From assembly GCA_937965895.1 (NCBI GenBank), contig CALCKS010000052.1, forward strand, positions 1 through 11,506: 11,506 nt of DNA, given 5' to 3'. A program made the position numbers and the translations under genes. Under the pieces are notes generated by a model. The model made no database searches and was not told where the DNA came from. It worked only from the letters and a program-made list of their open reading frames with translations. Below are positions 5,800-11,357 of this stretch, one piece after another (positions within the stretch are counted from its first letter, which is position 1; every line of letters begins with the position of its first letter). Source of the DNA: an uncultured Campylobacter sp. (lineage in GTDB: Bacteria > Campylobacterota > Campylobacteria > Campylobacterales > Campylobacteraceae).

Positions 5800-6583
5800 A
5801 GAGTACCACGCACGCCCTGAAATATCAAAGAGTGACCTTGACCTACTAGCGCGTAGCCCGTTGCACTTAAAAATGAAAAACGAGCTTAAAAGTGAGCCAA
5901 GTGATGCTCTAATTTTAGGCTCTGCCGTGCATAAGCTAGTGCTAGAAAGAAAAGACTTTTTAAACGAGTTTAAGATAGTTCCTGGAGCTGATAAACGCAC
6001 CAAAGAGGGCAAAGCTATATATGAAGATTTTTTAAAAAAATTAGGCGAAAAAACTCCAATAAAGTGGCCTATTATTAAAACAGCTTTAAAGGTAGCAAAC
6101 TCGGTTAATTCTATGTGTGAAACAGCTAAATCTTTAAGAGACGGGCTAGCCGAACAAAGCTATTTTAGCGAGATAAATGGCGTAGCGGTTAAATGTCGCC
6201 CTGATTTTTACAATGAGAAACTGGGTGCAGTAATTGATCTAAAAACAACTTCTGACGCTTCGGCTGGTGGCTTTGCCAGATCGGTAGCTAGTTTTAATTA
6301 CCACATACAAGCAGCGTTTTACAGCGATATTTTAAGAAGCTTAGGCAAAGAAGTAAATTATTTCTTATTTATCGCCGTTGAAACGAAAGCCCCCTATTTT
6401 GTAGGGTTTTATGAACTTGATGCAGCAGCGATAGAGCAAGGTCGAAAAGCATATCTTGAATTACTAGAACTTTACAAATATTGTAAGGAACGCGACGAGT
6501 GGTGGGGCTATGCAAAAAAAGAGGGCGACAAGATAAATGCGGTGCAGACTTTGAGCCTGCCAACGTGGAAATTTTACGAGTAA
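5786..6583 (+). CDS. RecE-like PD-(D/E)XK exonuclease
   Basis: This 265-aa protein matches the C-terminal nuclease domain of RecE and related phage exonucleases. It has ISKSDLDLLARSPLH at residues 13-27, a G45-x3-H49 motif (GSAVHKLVLE), D140 in CRPDF, D151-L-K153 in VIDLKTT, and YHIQAAFY at 172-179. The D-11-D-2-K spacing equals that of E. coli RecE (D748, D759, K761), and H49 corresponds to H652. The enzyme should digest one strand of linear duplex DNA to leave 3' tails for an annealing partner, here the RecT encoded 2 kb downstream. Compared with full-length RecE it lacks the long dispensable N-terminus. The ATG has GAAAGG upstream. Overlap with the 35-aa ORF suggests coupling. Confidence 0.85.
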   Translation: MLTNKEYHARPEISKSDLDLLARSPLHLKMKNELKSEPSDALILGSAVHKLVLERKDFLNEFKIVPGADKRTKEGKAIYEDFLKKLGEKTPIKWPIIKTALKVANSVNSMCETAKSLRDGLAEQSYFSEINGVAVKCRPDFYNEKLGAVIDLKTTSDASAGGFARSVASFNYHIQAAFYSDILRSLGKEVNYFLFIAVETKAPYFVGFYELDAAAIEQGRKAYLELLELYKYCKERDEWWGYAKKEGDKINAVQTLSLPTWKFYE

Positions 6584-6624
6584 CGTTACCTAGACTTACA
6601 TTTTAAGCATCTTTTTAAGCCATA

Positions 6625-6647
6625 TTGGTGTATTATTGCTATACCAA
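6625..6647. promoter_or_regulatory. Inverted-repeat operator before the ImmA/IrrE gene
   Basis: TTGGTGTA (6625-6632) faces TATACCAA (6640-6647), a 7-of-8 inverted repeat with a seven-base spacer containing TATTAT. It lies 24 bases ahead of the ATG at 6671, where a promoter would be expected. A repressor bound here would cover the -10 region. Confidence 0.45.
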
Positions 6648-6670
6648 AATTTAAGGGGAAAGGGGTTAAG

Positions 6671-7162
6671 ATGACAGCTGATTATCAAAAAGCAACTACT
6701 AGCGCAAAAATGTTATTATCAGATAGCCAGGCAAACGCATCAAGACCCGTAAATTTAGCTATTATTTTAAGCGAATTAGGGTTAAGCGCGCAGTATAAGG
6801 ACGATATGATAGATGAAGCTCTACTAAATCCTATGCAAAAAGTAATTTATATCAAGAGAGACGATAAGCCGATAACTAGGAAGCTTTTTTCTATCGCTCA
6901 CGAGATAGGACACTGGATGTTGCATTCTAGAGACAGGGAGCGTCCAAGGATAAATTTTTATTCCAATCCCACAATAGACGAAATCCAAACAATGGAGGAG
7001 CAAGAAGCCAATGCCTTTGCTGCTGAACTACTTATGCCGTATGATGAAGTGCGAAATTTTATTGCTCACGGCTATGGGCTTGAATTTTTAATGGCTCACT
7101 TTAACGTGTCTTATGAATTTGCCTATCACCGATATAATTTTATTATCAGTAGGCTTTATTAG
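6671..7162 (+). CDS. ImmA/IrrE-family metallopeptidase
   Basis: This 163-aa protein carries the zinc-peptidase signature HEIGH (77-81, in FSIAHEIGHWMLH) and a downstream E112 within EEQEANAFAAELLMP, the third ligand typical of the family. In ICEBs1 the ImmA protease cleaves the ImmR repressor to switch the element on; IrrE does the same to DdrO in Deinococcus. Here no XRE repressor lies adjacent, so the substrate may be the Rha-like, RHH or small HTH protein of this window, or a host factor. The ATG follows AAGGGGAAAGGGG and the inverted repeat at 6625-6647. Its stop codon shares a base with the GTG start of the next gene. Confidence 0.9.
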   Translation: MTADYQKATTSAKMLLSDSQANASRPVNLAIILSELGLSAQYKDDMIDEALLNPMQKVIYIKRDDKPITRKLFSIAHEIGHWMLHSRDRERPRINFYSNPTIDEIQTMEEQEANAFAAELLMPYDEVRNFIAHGYGLEFLMAHFNVSYEFAYHRYNFIISRLY

Positions 7163-7587
7163 TGCAAAACGATGATGCTTTAAATGATCTTAGTCTAGAC
7201 GCTGAACCAAAGAAAGAAGGTGAAATACCCACACTAAAAAACAACTACGAAATTTGGCTTAAATTCTTTGCGCGGGCGTTTTTCTCTTATTTGCCGTTAA
7301 GTGTTTATATTATCGTAAATATCCCATATTTTACTACGCCGCCACAAGATGAACAGCCTTTTTTAAAAGGATTATTCTTAGCATTAAGCTATGTTTTTGT
7401 CTCGCAATCGAATATGACTTATATAACAAGTGAAGTCAAAGGCAGCTTGTTGCTTGGAGCTAAAATATTTTTAGGGATACTTTGCATCGCATTTTTCGCC
7501 ACTGATAAATTTGCCATTTTATGGTGGCATTTTATTCCGTTTTTAATAGCCTCTTTTATGACTTTATATTATACAATCAAGAATTAA
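7162..7587 (+). CDS. Four-helix membrane protein coupled to ImmA/IrrE
   Basis: This 141-aa protein has a charged N-terminal ~30 residues followed by four likely membrane helices at about 38-58, 68-88, 96-114 and 119-139. The GTG start overlaps the final base of the preceding stop codon, a tight coupling. I do not recognise a family. Small membrane proteins next to ImmA-type proteases may anchor or sense for the protease, or act in superinfection exclusion; both are inference. A start further inside would remove part of the soluble tail without affecting the membrane core. Confidence 0.75.
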   Translation: MQNDDALNDLSLDAEPKKEGEIPTLKNNYEIWLKFFARAFFSYLPLSVYIIVNIPYFTTPPQDEQPFLKGLFLALSYVFVSQSNMTYITSEVKGSLLLGAKIFLGILCIAFFATDKFAILWWHFIPFLIASFMTLYYTIKN

Positions 7588-7602
7588 TTTTAAGGAGTAA
7601 TA

Positions 7603-7755
7603 ATGGCAGATGAAAAAGAAGTAAGCGGAAGCTATAATTTACAAATCAAAATTCCGTTGGAACTAAAAGAAAAGCTGGAAAGCTTAGCAAAAGAGGCGGG
7701 GGTATCGTTAAACCAATACGTAATGTTTATGTTTATTAAAGAAACCCAAAAATAA
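7603..7755 (+). CDS. Solitary ribbon-helix-helix protein (HicB-tail-like)
   Basis: This 50-aa protein has a good AAGGAG site seven bases before its ATG. The strand-helix-helix pattern is visible: SYNLQIKIP (strand), LELKEKLESLAKEAG (helix), VSLNQYVMFMFIKE (helix). The SLNQYV block is typical of the DNA-binding end of HicB-type antitoxins and other Arc/MetJ-fold proteins. No HicA-like toxin flanks it, and it lacks the larger HicB core. It most likely acts as a dimeric repressor, perhaps at the inverted repeats upstream of 6671 or 7890. A stem-loop follows its stop. Confidence 0.75.
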   Translation: MADEKEVSGSYNLQIKIPLELKEKLESLAKEAGVSLNQYVMFMFIKETQK

Positions 7756-7780
7756 GCGCTCGGATTTAATATCCGACCGC
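7756..7780 (+). terminator. Stem-loop after the RHH gene
   Basis: CGGAT-TTAAT-ATCCG (7761-7775) is extended by GCG/CGC after a two-base internal mismatch. It sits directly after the stop and before the next promoter. There is no T-run, so it would be a weak terminator or an RNA 3' end protector. Confidence 0.4.
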
Positions 7781-7824
7781 TTAAATGCAAAATCAATGCG
7801 AAAATATTAAGAAAATAATGCAAG

Positions 7825-7876
7825 TATATTGACATATCAATTTTATTTCAATATAATTCCAATAATATTTCATTGG
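7825..7876 (+). promoter_or_regulatory. Consensus promoter overlaid by operator repeats
   Basis: TTGACA (7829-7834) and TATAAT (7852-7857) with a 17-base spacer form a full consensus promoter, rare in Campylobacter. It is covered by dyads. ATTGA/TCAAT (7828-7832, 7837-7841) straddles the -35. TATATTGA/TCAATATA (7825-7832, 7848-7855) links -35 to -10. CCAAT/ATTGG (7859-7863, 7872-7876) lies at the start point. This arrangement fits a strong promoter held by a repressor, driving the rha-like, recT and SSB-like genes. Confidence 0.75.
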
Positions 7877-7889
7877 AAAGGTATTGATT

Positions 7890-8594
7890 ATGAATGATTT
7901 AGTCATAAACTACAACGGCACCCCAGCTACCACGCAAGATAAAGTTTCGGTTTTAACCGATAATAACGAACAATCAGTCCAACGACTTATCAGAACCTAC
8001 GAGGCCGACTTAAGAGAATTCGGCGAGCTAAATTTTCACAACGTACAAGTTAAAGCAGGCTTAGGGCTTACATACAGAAAAGTTTATTGCCTAAACGAAC
8101 AGCAAGCAACGCTACTACTTACGTATATGAAAAACACGGCTAAAGTTAGAGAAGCCAAGAAGATACTCGTCAAAGCCTTTTATGATATGAGGCAAAAGTT
8201 ACAAGAATGCCAAATCAACGGCTACAAGTCTCAAATCGCGCAGCACAATACGCAAATCGTAGAGCTTAAAAACAAGCTGGCCAAATTTGAAAAAGCTTAC
8301 GAGCCTGAAGTATTAGACATTACGGACGAGATAAAACGCTTAAAGCTCGAGCTGGAGATAGCAAATACCAAAAACTACTACGCATTTTATAAAAATGCTT
8401 TGGCTGACGCTAAATTTTACCGAGATAAATACTACGAAGCCAAAGACAACAGGGCAAAAGACGAGCGCGTCATCGTCTCTCTTTCAAGAATTCAAAAAGA
8501 CGCCGAAGCGATGTTTTTAAAAATAGGTGCCGTAATGGCTTACATAGACAACGATAAGAATGAGGATTTACTTATAAAAAGGATAGACAAATGA
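7890..8594 (+). CDS. Rha-family phage regulatory protein with coiled-coil tail
   Basis: This 234-aa protein has an N-terminal domain (roughly residues 18-105) that fits the phage Rha family: RLIRTYEADLREFGELNFHN, then GLTYRKVYCLNEQQATLLLTYM, then KVREAKKILVKAFYDMRQKL. The rest is charged helix with heptad-like spacing, likely coiled coil (about 112-185). Rha proteins are phage regulators, sometimes antirepressors, and the exact activity varies. The ATG at 7890 has GGAAAGG eight bases upstream; the TTG at 7884 is too close to that site. Its stop overlaps the recT start in ATGA, so it belongs to the recombination transcript and may control it through the dyads upstream. Confidence 0.75.
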   Translation: MNDLVINYNGTPATTQDKVSVLTDNNEQSVQRLIRTYEADLREFGELNFHNVQVKAGLGLTYRKVYCLNEQQATLLLTYMKNTAKVREAKKILVKAFYDMRQKLQECQINGYKSQIAQHNTQIVELKNKLAKFEKAYEPEVLDITDEIKRLKLELEIANTKNYYAFYKNALADAKFYRDKYYEAKDNRAKDERVIVSLSRIQKDAEAMFLKIGAVMAYIDNDKNEDLLIKRIDK

Positions 8595-9637
8595 ACCAAA
8601 TACAAACTAGAGAACAAGATGCAAGAGCATTAGTCGGCTCTAAAATGAGCCAAATCTCAACCATAGTAGGCAATGACAAGGCAAAAGCTAGCGTATTTGC
8701 CAGCGCTATCGCAAATATGGCAAACGACTATGGGCTAAGAAATTGTAGCGTTGAAAGCATAGTAAATACAGCTATGCAGATCGTTCAAATCGGACTAAAC
8801 CCAAATAAGCTTTTTGGTCAAGCTTACGTAGTACCATTTAAGCTAAAAAATGGTGGCGAAACCGCACAACTTCAAATAGGCTACAAAGGGCTTATTAGCT
8901 TGGGTATGAAAAACGGCTGGAAATTTAGAGCAGTAGCTGTTTATGATTGTGATGATTTTAGTTTAGAGTTTAATGGGCTTGATGACAAGATACACTTTGC
9001 CCCAAATTACGACGAGCGAAGCGATGATGACGGAGATTGGGTATTTAGCCATTTAGTAGGCGTGATCGTATATGCAAAAGATAGTAGCGATAATGTCTTT
9101 AGTGAGTTTGTGAGTAAGAAAAAACTCGAGAAACTACGCTTAAAAAGCCAAAACCAAAATAAAAAAGACAAATTAGAATACATTTGGCTAGACTGGGCAG
9201 AGGAAATGTATAAAGCCAAAGCTCTTAAATATGTAGCCTCACGCTTACCAATAAATGATCGCCTAGCCGAAGCCGTAAGTGTAGAGGATGAGCCTATCAC
9301 AAAACAAGAAACTACTATAACCCAAAAAGCTGGACTAAACGAACTTTTGAGTAGTTCGGAAAAACCAAACAGCTCAACTGTAAACCAAAAATTGACAGTT
9401 GGCGACGCCGAATTTATCGAAGCCGCACCCCTTGAAGTAGAAATCGCAACTGTAAAAGAAAATTTGACAGTTGAGCCAATGCCTCACGATCTATTACAAA
9501 GCGAGCTGGTAAAAAGAGGGGCTAGTGAAACAGAGGCTGAAAAATTAGTTGAGAGGTTAAGCATTGATGATGCTACTGCCTATCTAAACGACCCAAGCAG
9601 CATAGACAATTTAATAGAAAATTTAAAGGATAACTAA
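8591..9637 (+). CDS. recT: RecT-family single-strand annealing protein
   Basis: This 348-aa protein's first ~235 residues match RecT: CSVESIVNTAMQIVQIGLNP, AYVVPFKLKNGGETAQLQIG, YKGLISLGMKNG, and the terminal DWAEEMYKAKALKYVASRLP block. RecT coats single strands and anneals complements, working with a RecE-type exonuclease; that enzyme is encoded at 5786. E. coli RecT is 269 aa, so there is an extra ~110-residue tail: a linker with two copies of a TVxxxLTV repeat followed by a helical, acidic end (HDLLQSELVKRGASETEAEK...). The tail may dock the SSB-like partner or another replication protein. The start overlaps the previous stop (ATGA) and the end shares one base with the next ATG. Confidence 0.93.
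   Translation: MNQIQTREQDARALVGSKMSQISTIVGNDKAKASVFASAIANMANDYGLRNCSVESIVNTAMQIVQIGLNPNKLFGQAYVVPFKLKNGGETAQLQIGYKGLISLGMKNGWKFRAVAVYDCDDFSLEFNGLDDKIHFAPNYDERSDDDGDWVFSHLVGVIVYAKDSSDNVFSEFVSKKKLEKLRLKSQNQNKKDKLEYIWLDWAEEMYKAKALKYVASRLPINDRLAEAVSVEDEPITKQETTITQKAGLNELLSSSEKPNSSTVNQKLTVGDAEFIEAAPLEVEIATVKENLTVEPMPHDLLQSELVKRGASETEAEKLVERLSIDDATAYLNDPSSIDNLIENLKDN
9375..9473 (+). repeat. Two 27-bp repeats, each an inverted repeat, inside recT
   Basis: The segments 9375-9401 and 9447-9473 match at 24 of 27 bases and lie 72 bp apart, so the reading frame is kept. Each begins CAACTGT and ends ACAGTTG, a perfect seven-base inverted repeat around an A-rich centre. They encode STVNQKLTV and ATVKENLTV in the tail linker. 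Confidence 0.8.
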
Positions 9638-10107
9638 TGAATGTAGGCTATTTTAAAAATCAAACTTTTAAAGGTCAAGACAACAAAGAAATAAAATTTA
9701 TAGGGGGTATGATAAATATCCCCTTTTTACGCCCTATTGAGTGTGGGCTGATCCCAACTCCCGATGAGGAGCTAGCTAAAAATCAAAACGCACCAATATA
9801 TAAAATAGTGCTTTTTAAACCTAAAAATTACGAGGGAGCAAGGCAAATTATAGGCGGTATATGGAACGCGGTAAGCAATGACGGAAAGATAAATTATTTT
9901 AAAGGGCATATAGAAACGCCTCTAGTAGCTGGCGGACGTGTTTATCTAGCATTATTTAGCCCAAAAGAGCCTAACGGACTAATGTTTGAAGCCACATGGA
10001 GCGCGCCAAAGAAAAATAGCAACTCCCACACACCACAAGCTAACGAAAGTGCAAGCGATGAAATAGATGTGAGCCAATATTGCGATAGCAATGAAATACC
10101 ATTTTAA
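9637..10107 (+). CDS. DUF736-like protein with SSB-type acidic tail
   Basis: In this 156-aa protein, residues 1-125 resemble DUF736-type proteins from conjugative elements: an opening GYFKN strand, an APIYKIVLFKP strand, and an IIGGIWNAVSNDGKINYFKG segment followed by a VYLAL strand. The last ~30 residues are disordered and acidic (ESASDEIDVSQYCDSNEIPF), ending in IPF like the partner-binding tip of bacterial SSB. With RecT directly upstream and a RecE-like exonuclease nearby, it is most likely a single-strand DNA binding or loading partner. The DUF736 match is by pattern only and moderate; the tail is plain in the sequence. The ATG overlaps the recT stop by one base and has AAAGGA upstream. 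Confidence 0.7.
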   Translation: MNVGYFKNQTFKGQDNKEIKFIGGMINIPFLRPIECGLIPTPDEELAKNQNAPIYKIVLFKPKNYEGARQIIGGIWNAVSNDGKINYFKGHIETPLVAGGRVYLALFSPKEPNGLMFEATWSAPKKNSNSHTPQANESASDEIDVSQYCDSNEIPF

Positions 10108-10124
10108 GCCGTAAGGGCTTTTAA
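10106..10124 (+). terminator. Short terminator after the SSB-like gene
   Basis: AAGCC-GTAAG-GGCTT (10106-10120) begins within the stop codon and is followed by TT and an AT-rich run. It is a weak five-pair stem, but it stands at the end of the recombination transcript. Confidence 0.5.
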
Positions 10125-10174
10125 ATTTAGGTTTTTGTAGAATTTAGCCTAATTTTCTTAAAAAGGGCTAGCTA

Positions 10175-10588
10175 GTGGACAGATTCGACGAGTGGAACGA
10201 GGTTAAAAAAACGCTTCATAATTCAACGCCTAAAGATATTAAAATTAAAATAGGCTCTATCTACTGGGTAAATGTCGGGCAAAACGTCGGCTGCGAGATA
10301 TACGGCAAAGGCGAGAGGTTTTTAAGACCTGTTTTAGTCGTCAATAAAATCTATCTGCAAAACTTTATGAATGCATTTTTGGGCGTACCTCTAAGCTCTA
10401 AGGCAAAAAACAAAAGCGGTTTTTTATATCATAAATTTACCGCGACGAACAAAAAAGAGCACGTTGCACTATTGGGTCAAGCAAGGATATTTGACGCTAA
10501 GCGCGTAAGCGACTTTTACAAAGGCAAGATGCTGAAAAAGGATTTTGAAGCGATAAGAGAAAAATTGCGGGATAATATCGTGAAATAA
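10175..10588 (+). CDS. PemK/MazF-family toxin (probable mRNA endonuclease)
   Basis: This 137-aa protein has an N-terminal helix (DRFDEWNEVKKTL) and then the MazF-like barrel. Visible elements are IGSIYWVNVGQNVGCE, a FLRPVLVV strand, LGVPLSS, and LLGQARIFDAKRV, matching the solitary PemK-like toxins I recall from Campylobacter and phage regions. MazF enzymes cleave RNA in the cell. No antitoxin ORF overlaps it upstream or downstream, which is unusual. The nearest proteins are the SSB-like gene 67 bp upstream and the HTH gene 164 bp downstream. The start is GTG with AAAGGG upstream. It is either an orphan, paired with a distant antitoxin, or restrained another way. Confidence 0.85.
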   Translation: MDRFDEWNEVKKTLHNSTPKDIKIKIGSIYWVNVGQNVGCEIYGKGERFLRPVLVVNKIYLQNFMNAFLGVPLSSKAKNKSGFLYHKFTATNKKEHVALLGQARIFDAKRVSDFYKGKMLKKDFEAIREKLRDNIVK

Positions 10589-10611
10589 TACCCCGGCACT
10601 AAGGCCGGGTA
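10589..10611 (+). terminator. GC-rich hairpin after the toxin gene
   Basis: TACCCCGGC (10589-10597) pairs with GCCGGGTA (10604-10611) with one bulged C and a six-base loop, immediately after the toxin stop. No T-run follows, so it may be a 3' stabiliser or the first stem of the structured tract after it. Confidence 0.5.
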
Positions 10612-10718
10612 TCCGAGCCGCGCCCAGAAAAGGACGGGGGACAAATCTCCTTGTCAGAGTTGCTAAACCTTAGCTTATAAGACTTAGCAACCTTGCAAGA
10701 AGTAACGTAATTATAGCG
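10612..10718 (+). ncRNA. Chain of hairpins between toxin and HTH genes
   Basis: GACAA-ATCTCC-TTGTC (10640-10655) is followed by an eight-pair stem GTTGCTAA/TTAGCAAC (10659-10666, 10684-10691) that encloses a small CTTA/TAAG hairpin. CTTGCAAG (10692-10699) is a perfect palindrome. The tract is richer in GC at its left end than its surroundings and carries no credible ORF on either strand. It may be the HTH leader, a toxin 3' UTR or an independent RNA; I recognise no family. Confidence 0.4.
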
Positions 10719-10734
10719 CAGTTTAATTAAACTG
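10719..10734. promoter_or_regulatory. 16-bp perfect palindrome in HTH gene leader
   Basis: CAGTTTAATTAAACTG is a perfect 16-base palindrome 18 bases before the HTH ATG and just after an AATTATAGC -10-like box. Its place at the expected start of transcription suggests an operator, most simply for the HTH protein itself. Confidence 0.6.
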
Positions 10735-10752
10735 AATTGAAAGGAAATAAAA

Positions 10753-10983
10753 ATGAGCGAGAATATCATCAAAACCACCTGCAAAGAGCTAAATTTGACG
10801 TACAAACAGCTAGGCGAGGCGATAGGGTATGGCGAAGAAGCCGTAAGTAAAGCCGCTAGAACAGACAATATTTCAGCAACGATGAATAAAGCTTTATTGC
10901 TTTATCTTGAGAATTTAGAGTTAAAAAACAAGCTAAAAACTCTTGACACTCTCTCTGCCATCATAAAAGAACTTTCAAAATAG
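10753..10983 (+). CDS. Small HTH regulator of Campylobacter type
   Basis: This 76-aa protein has a helix-turn-helix at about residues 13-40: LNLTYKQLGEAIGYGEEAVSKAAR. A leucine-rich helix follows (ALLLYLENLELKNKLKTLDT), probably for dimerisation. Similar short proteins recur in Campylobacter and relatives, annotated as helix-turn-helix or XRE-like; it is shorter than a classical phage repressor and has no protease or effector domain. AAAGGA precedes the ATG. The 16-bp palindrome in its leader suggests self-control. It could be a substrate of the ImmA/IrrE peptidase encoded at 6671, which is inference only. A clean terminator follows. Confidence 0.75.
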   Translation: MSENIIKTTCKELNLTYKQLGEAIGYGEEAVSKAARTDNISATMNKALLLYLENLELKNKLKTLDTLSAIIKELSK

Positions 10984-11006
10984 GCGTATATTTTACGCTT
11001 ATTTTA
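10984..11006 (+). terminator. Intrinsic terminator after the HTH gene
   Basis: GCGTA-TATTT-TACGC (10984-10998) is followed by TTATTTTAT, directly after the stop codon. It separates the HTH transcript from the strong promoter at 11038. Confidence 0.65.
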
Positions 11007-11037
11007 TCCATAAACACAAATAAAATACTTTAAACTA

Positions 11038-11067
11038 TTGACAAATAACGTATAATTTTTGTATAAT
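11038..11067 (+). promoter_or_regulatory. Consensus promoter of the small hydrophobic peptide
   Basis: TTGACA (11038-11043) and TATAAT (11062-11067) are separated by 18 bases. Another TATAAT at 11051-11056 makes a GTATAAT-TTTT-GTATAAT repeat. Transcription would start near 11074, exactly at the base of the first hairpin. Confidence 0.75.
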
Positions 11068-11074
11068 GCTTCTA

Positions 11075-11248
11075 TCAAAACGGATTAAATACGTTTTGAA
11101 ATAAATCAAAGGAGCATCAGATGACAAGATTGTTGCAACTTCTGTGTCTGATTTTGCAGATCCTTTATTGGATTTTGCGAATTTTTGGGTGGATTTAATC
11201 CACTCCCCGAAAGGGGACAAAGAAAATCTTTAATCTGATGCCTTTTGA
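11075..11248 (+). ncRNA. Highly structured small mRNA, type I toxin-like fold
   Basis: The predicted 5' end forms TCAAAACG/CGTTTTGA (11075-11082, 11092-11099). The ribosome site and start codon follow. Beyond the coding part are GTGGAT/ATCCAC (11190-11203 region), TCCCC-GAAA-GGGGA (11204-11217) with a GNRA loop, and AAAGA/TCTTT (11219-11231). The final segment ATCTGATGC (11233-11241) is the exact complement of GCATCAGAT (11114-11122), which holds the last SD base and the AU of the start codon; the adjacent CTTTTGA can pair with the rest of the SD. The message could therefore fold end to end and hide its own start. Confidence 0.55.
11121..11198 (+). CDS. 25-aa hydrophobic peptide, putative type I toxin
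   Basis: The peptide is almost entirely Leu, Ile, Trp, Phe: it opens MTRLLQLLCLILQILYWILR and ends IFGWI, with only two arginines as charged residues. It would form a single membrane helix. The AAAGGAG site six bases upstream is near-perfect and the promoter is consensus, so it is built for strong expression, yet the message can mask the start. That is the logic of type I toxins such as AapA of Helicobacter pylori and the like in Campylobacter. The sequence itself is not one I recognise. Toxicity is inference; it could instead be a leader peptide for the genes downstream. Confidence 0.55.
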   Translation: MTRLLQLLCLILQILYWILRIFGWI

Positions 11249-11249
11249 C

Positions 11250-11255
11250 ATTATA
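11250..11255 (-). promoter_or_regulatory. Antisense -10 box facing the peptide gene
   Basis: The reverse strand reads GGGTATAATGTC, a perfect TATAAT, just past the 3' end of the structured message. RNA from here would start near 11243 and run through the whole peptide gene as its antisense. No clear -35 is visible, which is normal for this group. Confidence 0.45.
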
Positions 11256-11270
11256 CCCTAAGGAGCAAAA

Positions 11271-11357
11271 ATGTCAGTAGATTTTACCGATGTCATAATG
11301 GTTGTAGCCTTTTTCGCTACTTGCATTTGGATATTTCTTACAAGGGGGCAAAAATGA
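11271..11357 (+). CDS. 28-aa single-helix membrane peptide
   Basis: AAGGAG lies five to six bases before the ATG. The peptide has a short acidic start (SVDFTD), a hydrophobic helix at about residues 8-23 (VIMVVAFFATCIWIFL) and a basic end (TRGQK), giving an N-out/C-in topology by the positive-inside rule. Its stop overlaps the next start in ATGA, so the two are coupled. No family is recognised; holin-like or small regulatory membrane peptides have this form. Confidence 0.55.
   Translation: MSVDFTDVIMVVAFFATCIWIFLTRGQK

Noticed and set aside
9007..9300. Reverse-strand 97-aa Ser-rich ORF within recT
   Set aside because: Shadow of the recT coding region; Ser/Leu-rich low-complexity composition and no ribosome site.
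10589..10720. Type III antitoxin RNA for the MazF-like toxin
   Set aside because: Type III antitoxins are tandem repeats upstream of the toxin; here the tract is downstream and its hairpins are not repeats of each other. Kept only as an open possibility in the findings.
10599..10868. Reverse-strand 89-aa ORF over the hairpin tract and the HTH gene
   Set aside because: It overlaps a credible HTH gene and a strong palindrome, with no start signals of its own.
11035..11220. Reverse-strand 61-aa ORF opposite the hydrophobic peptide
   Set aside because: No ribosome site, and it covers the promoter and message of the plus-strand locus. The strand may be transcribed as antisense RNA but a protein is not supported.
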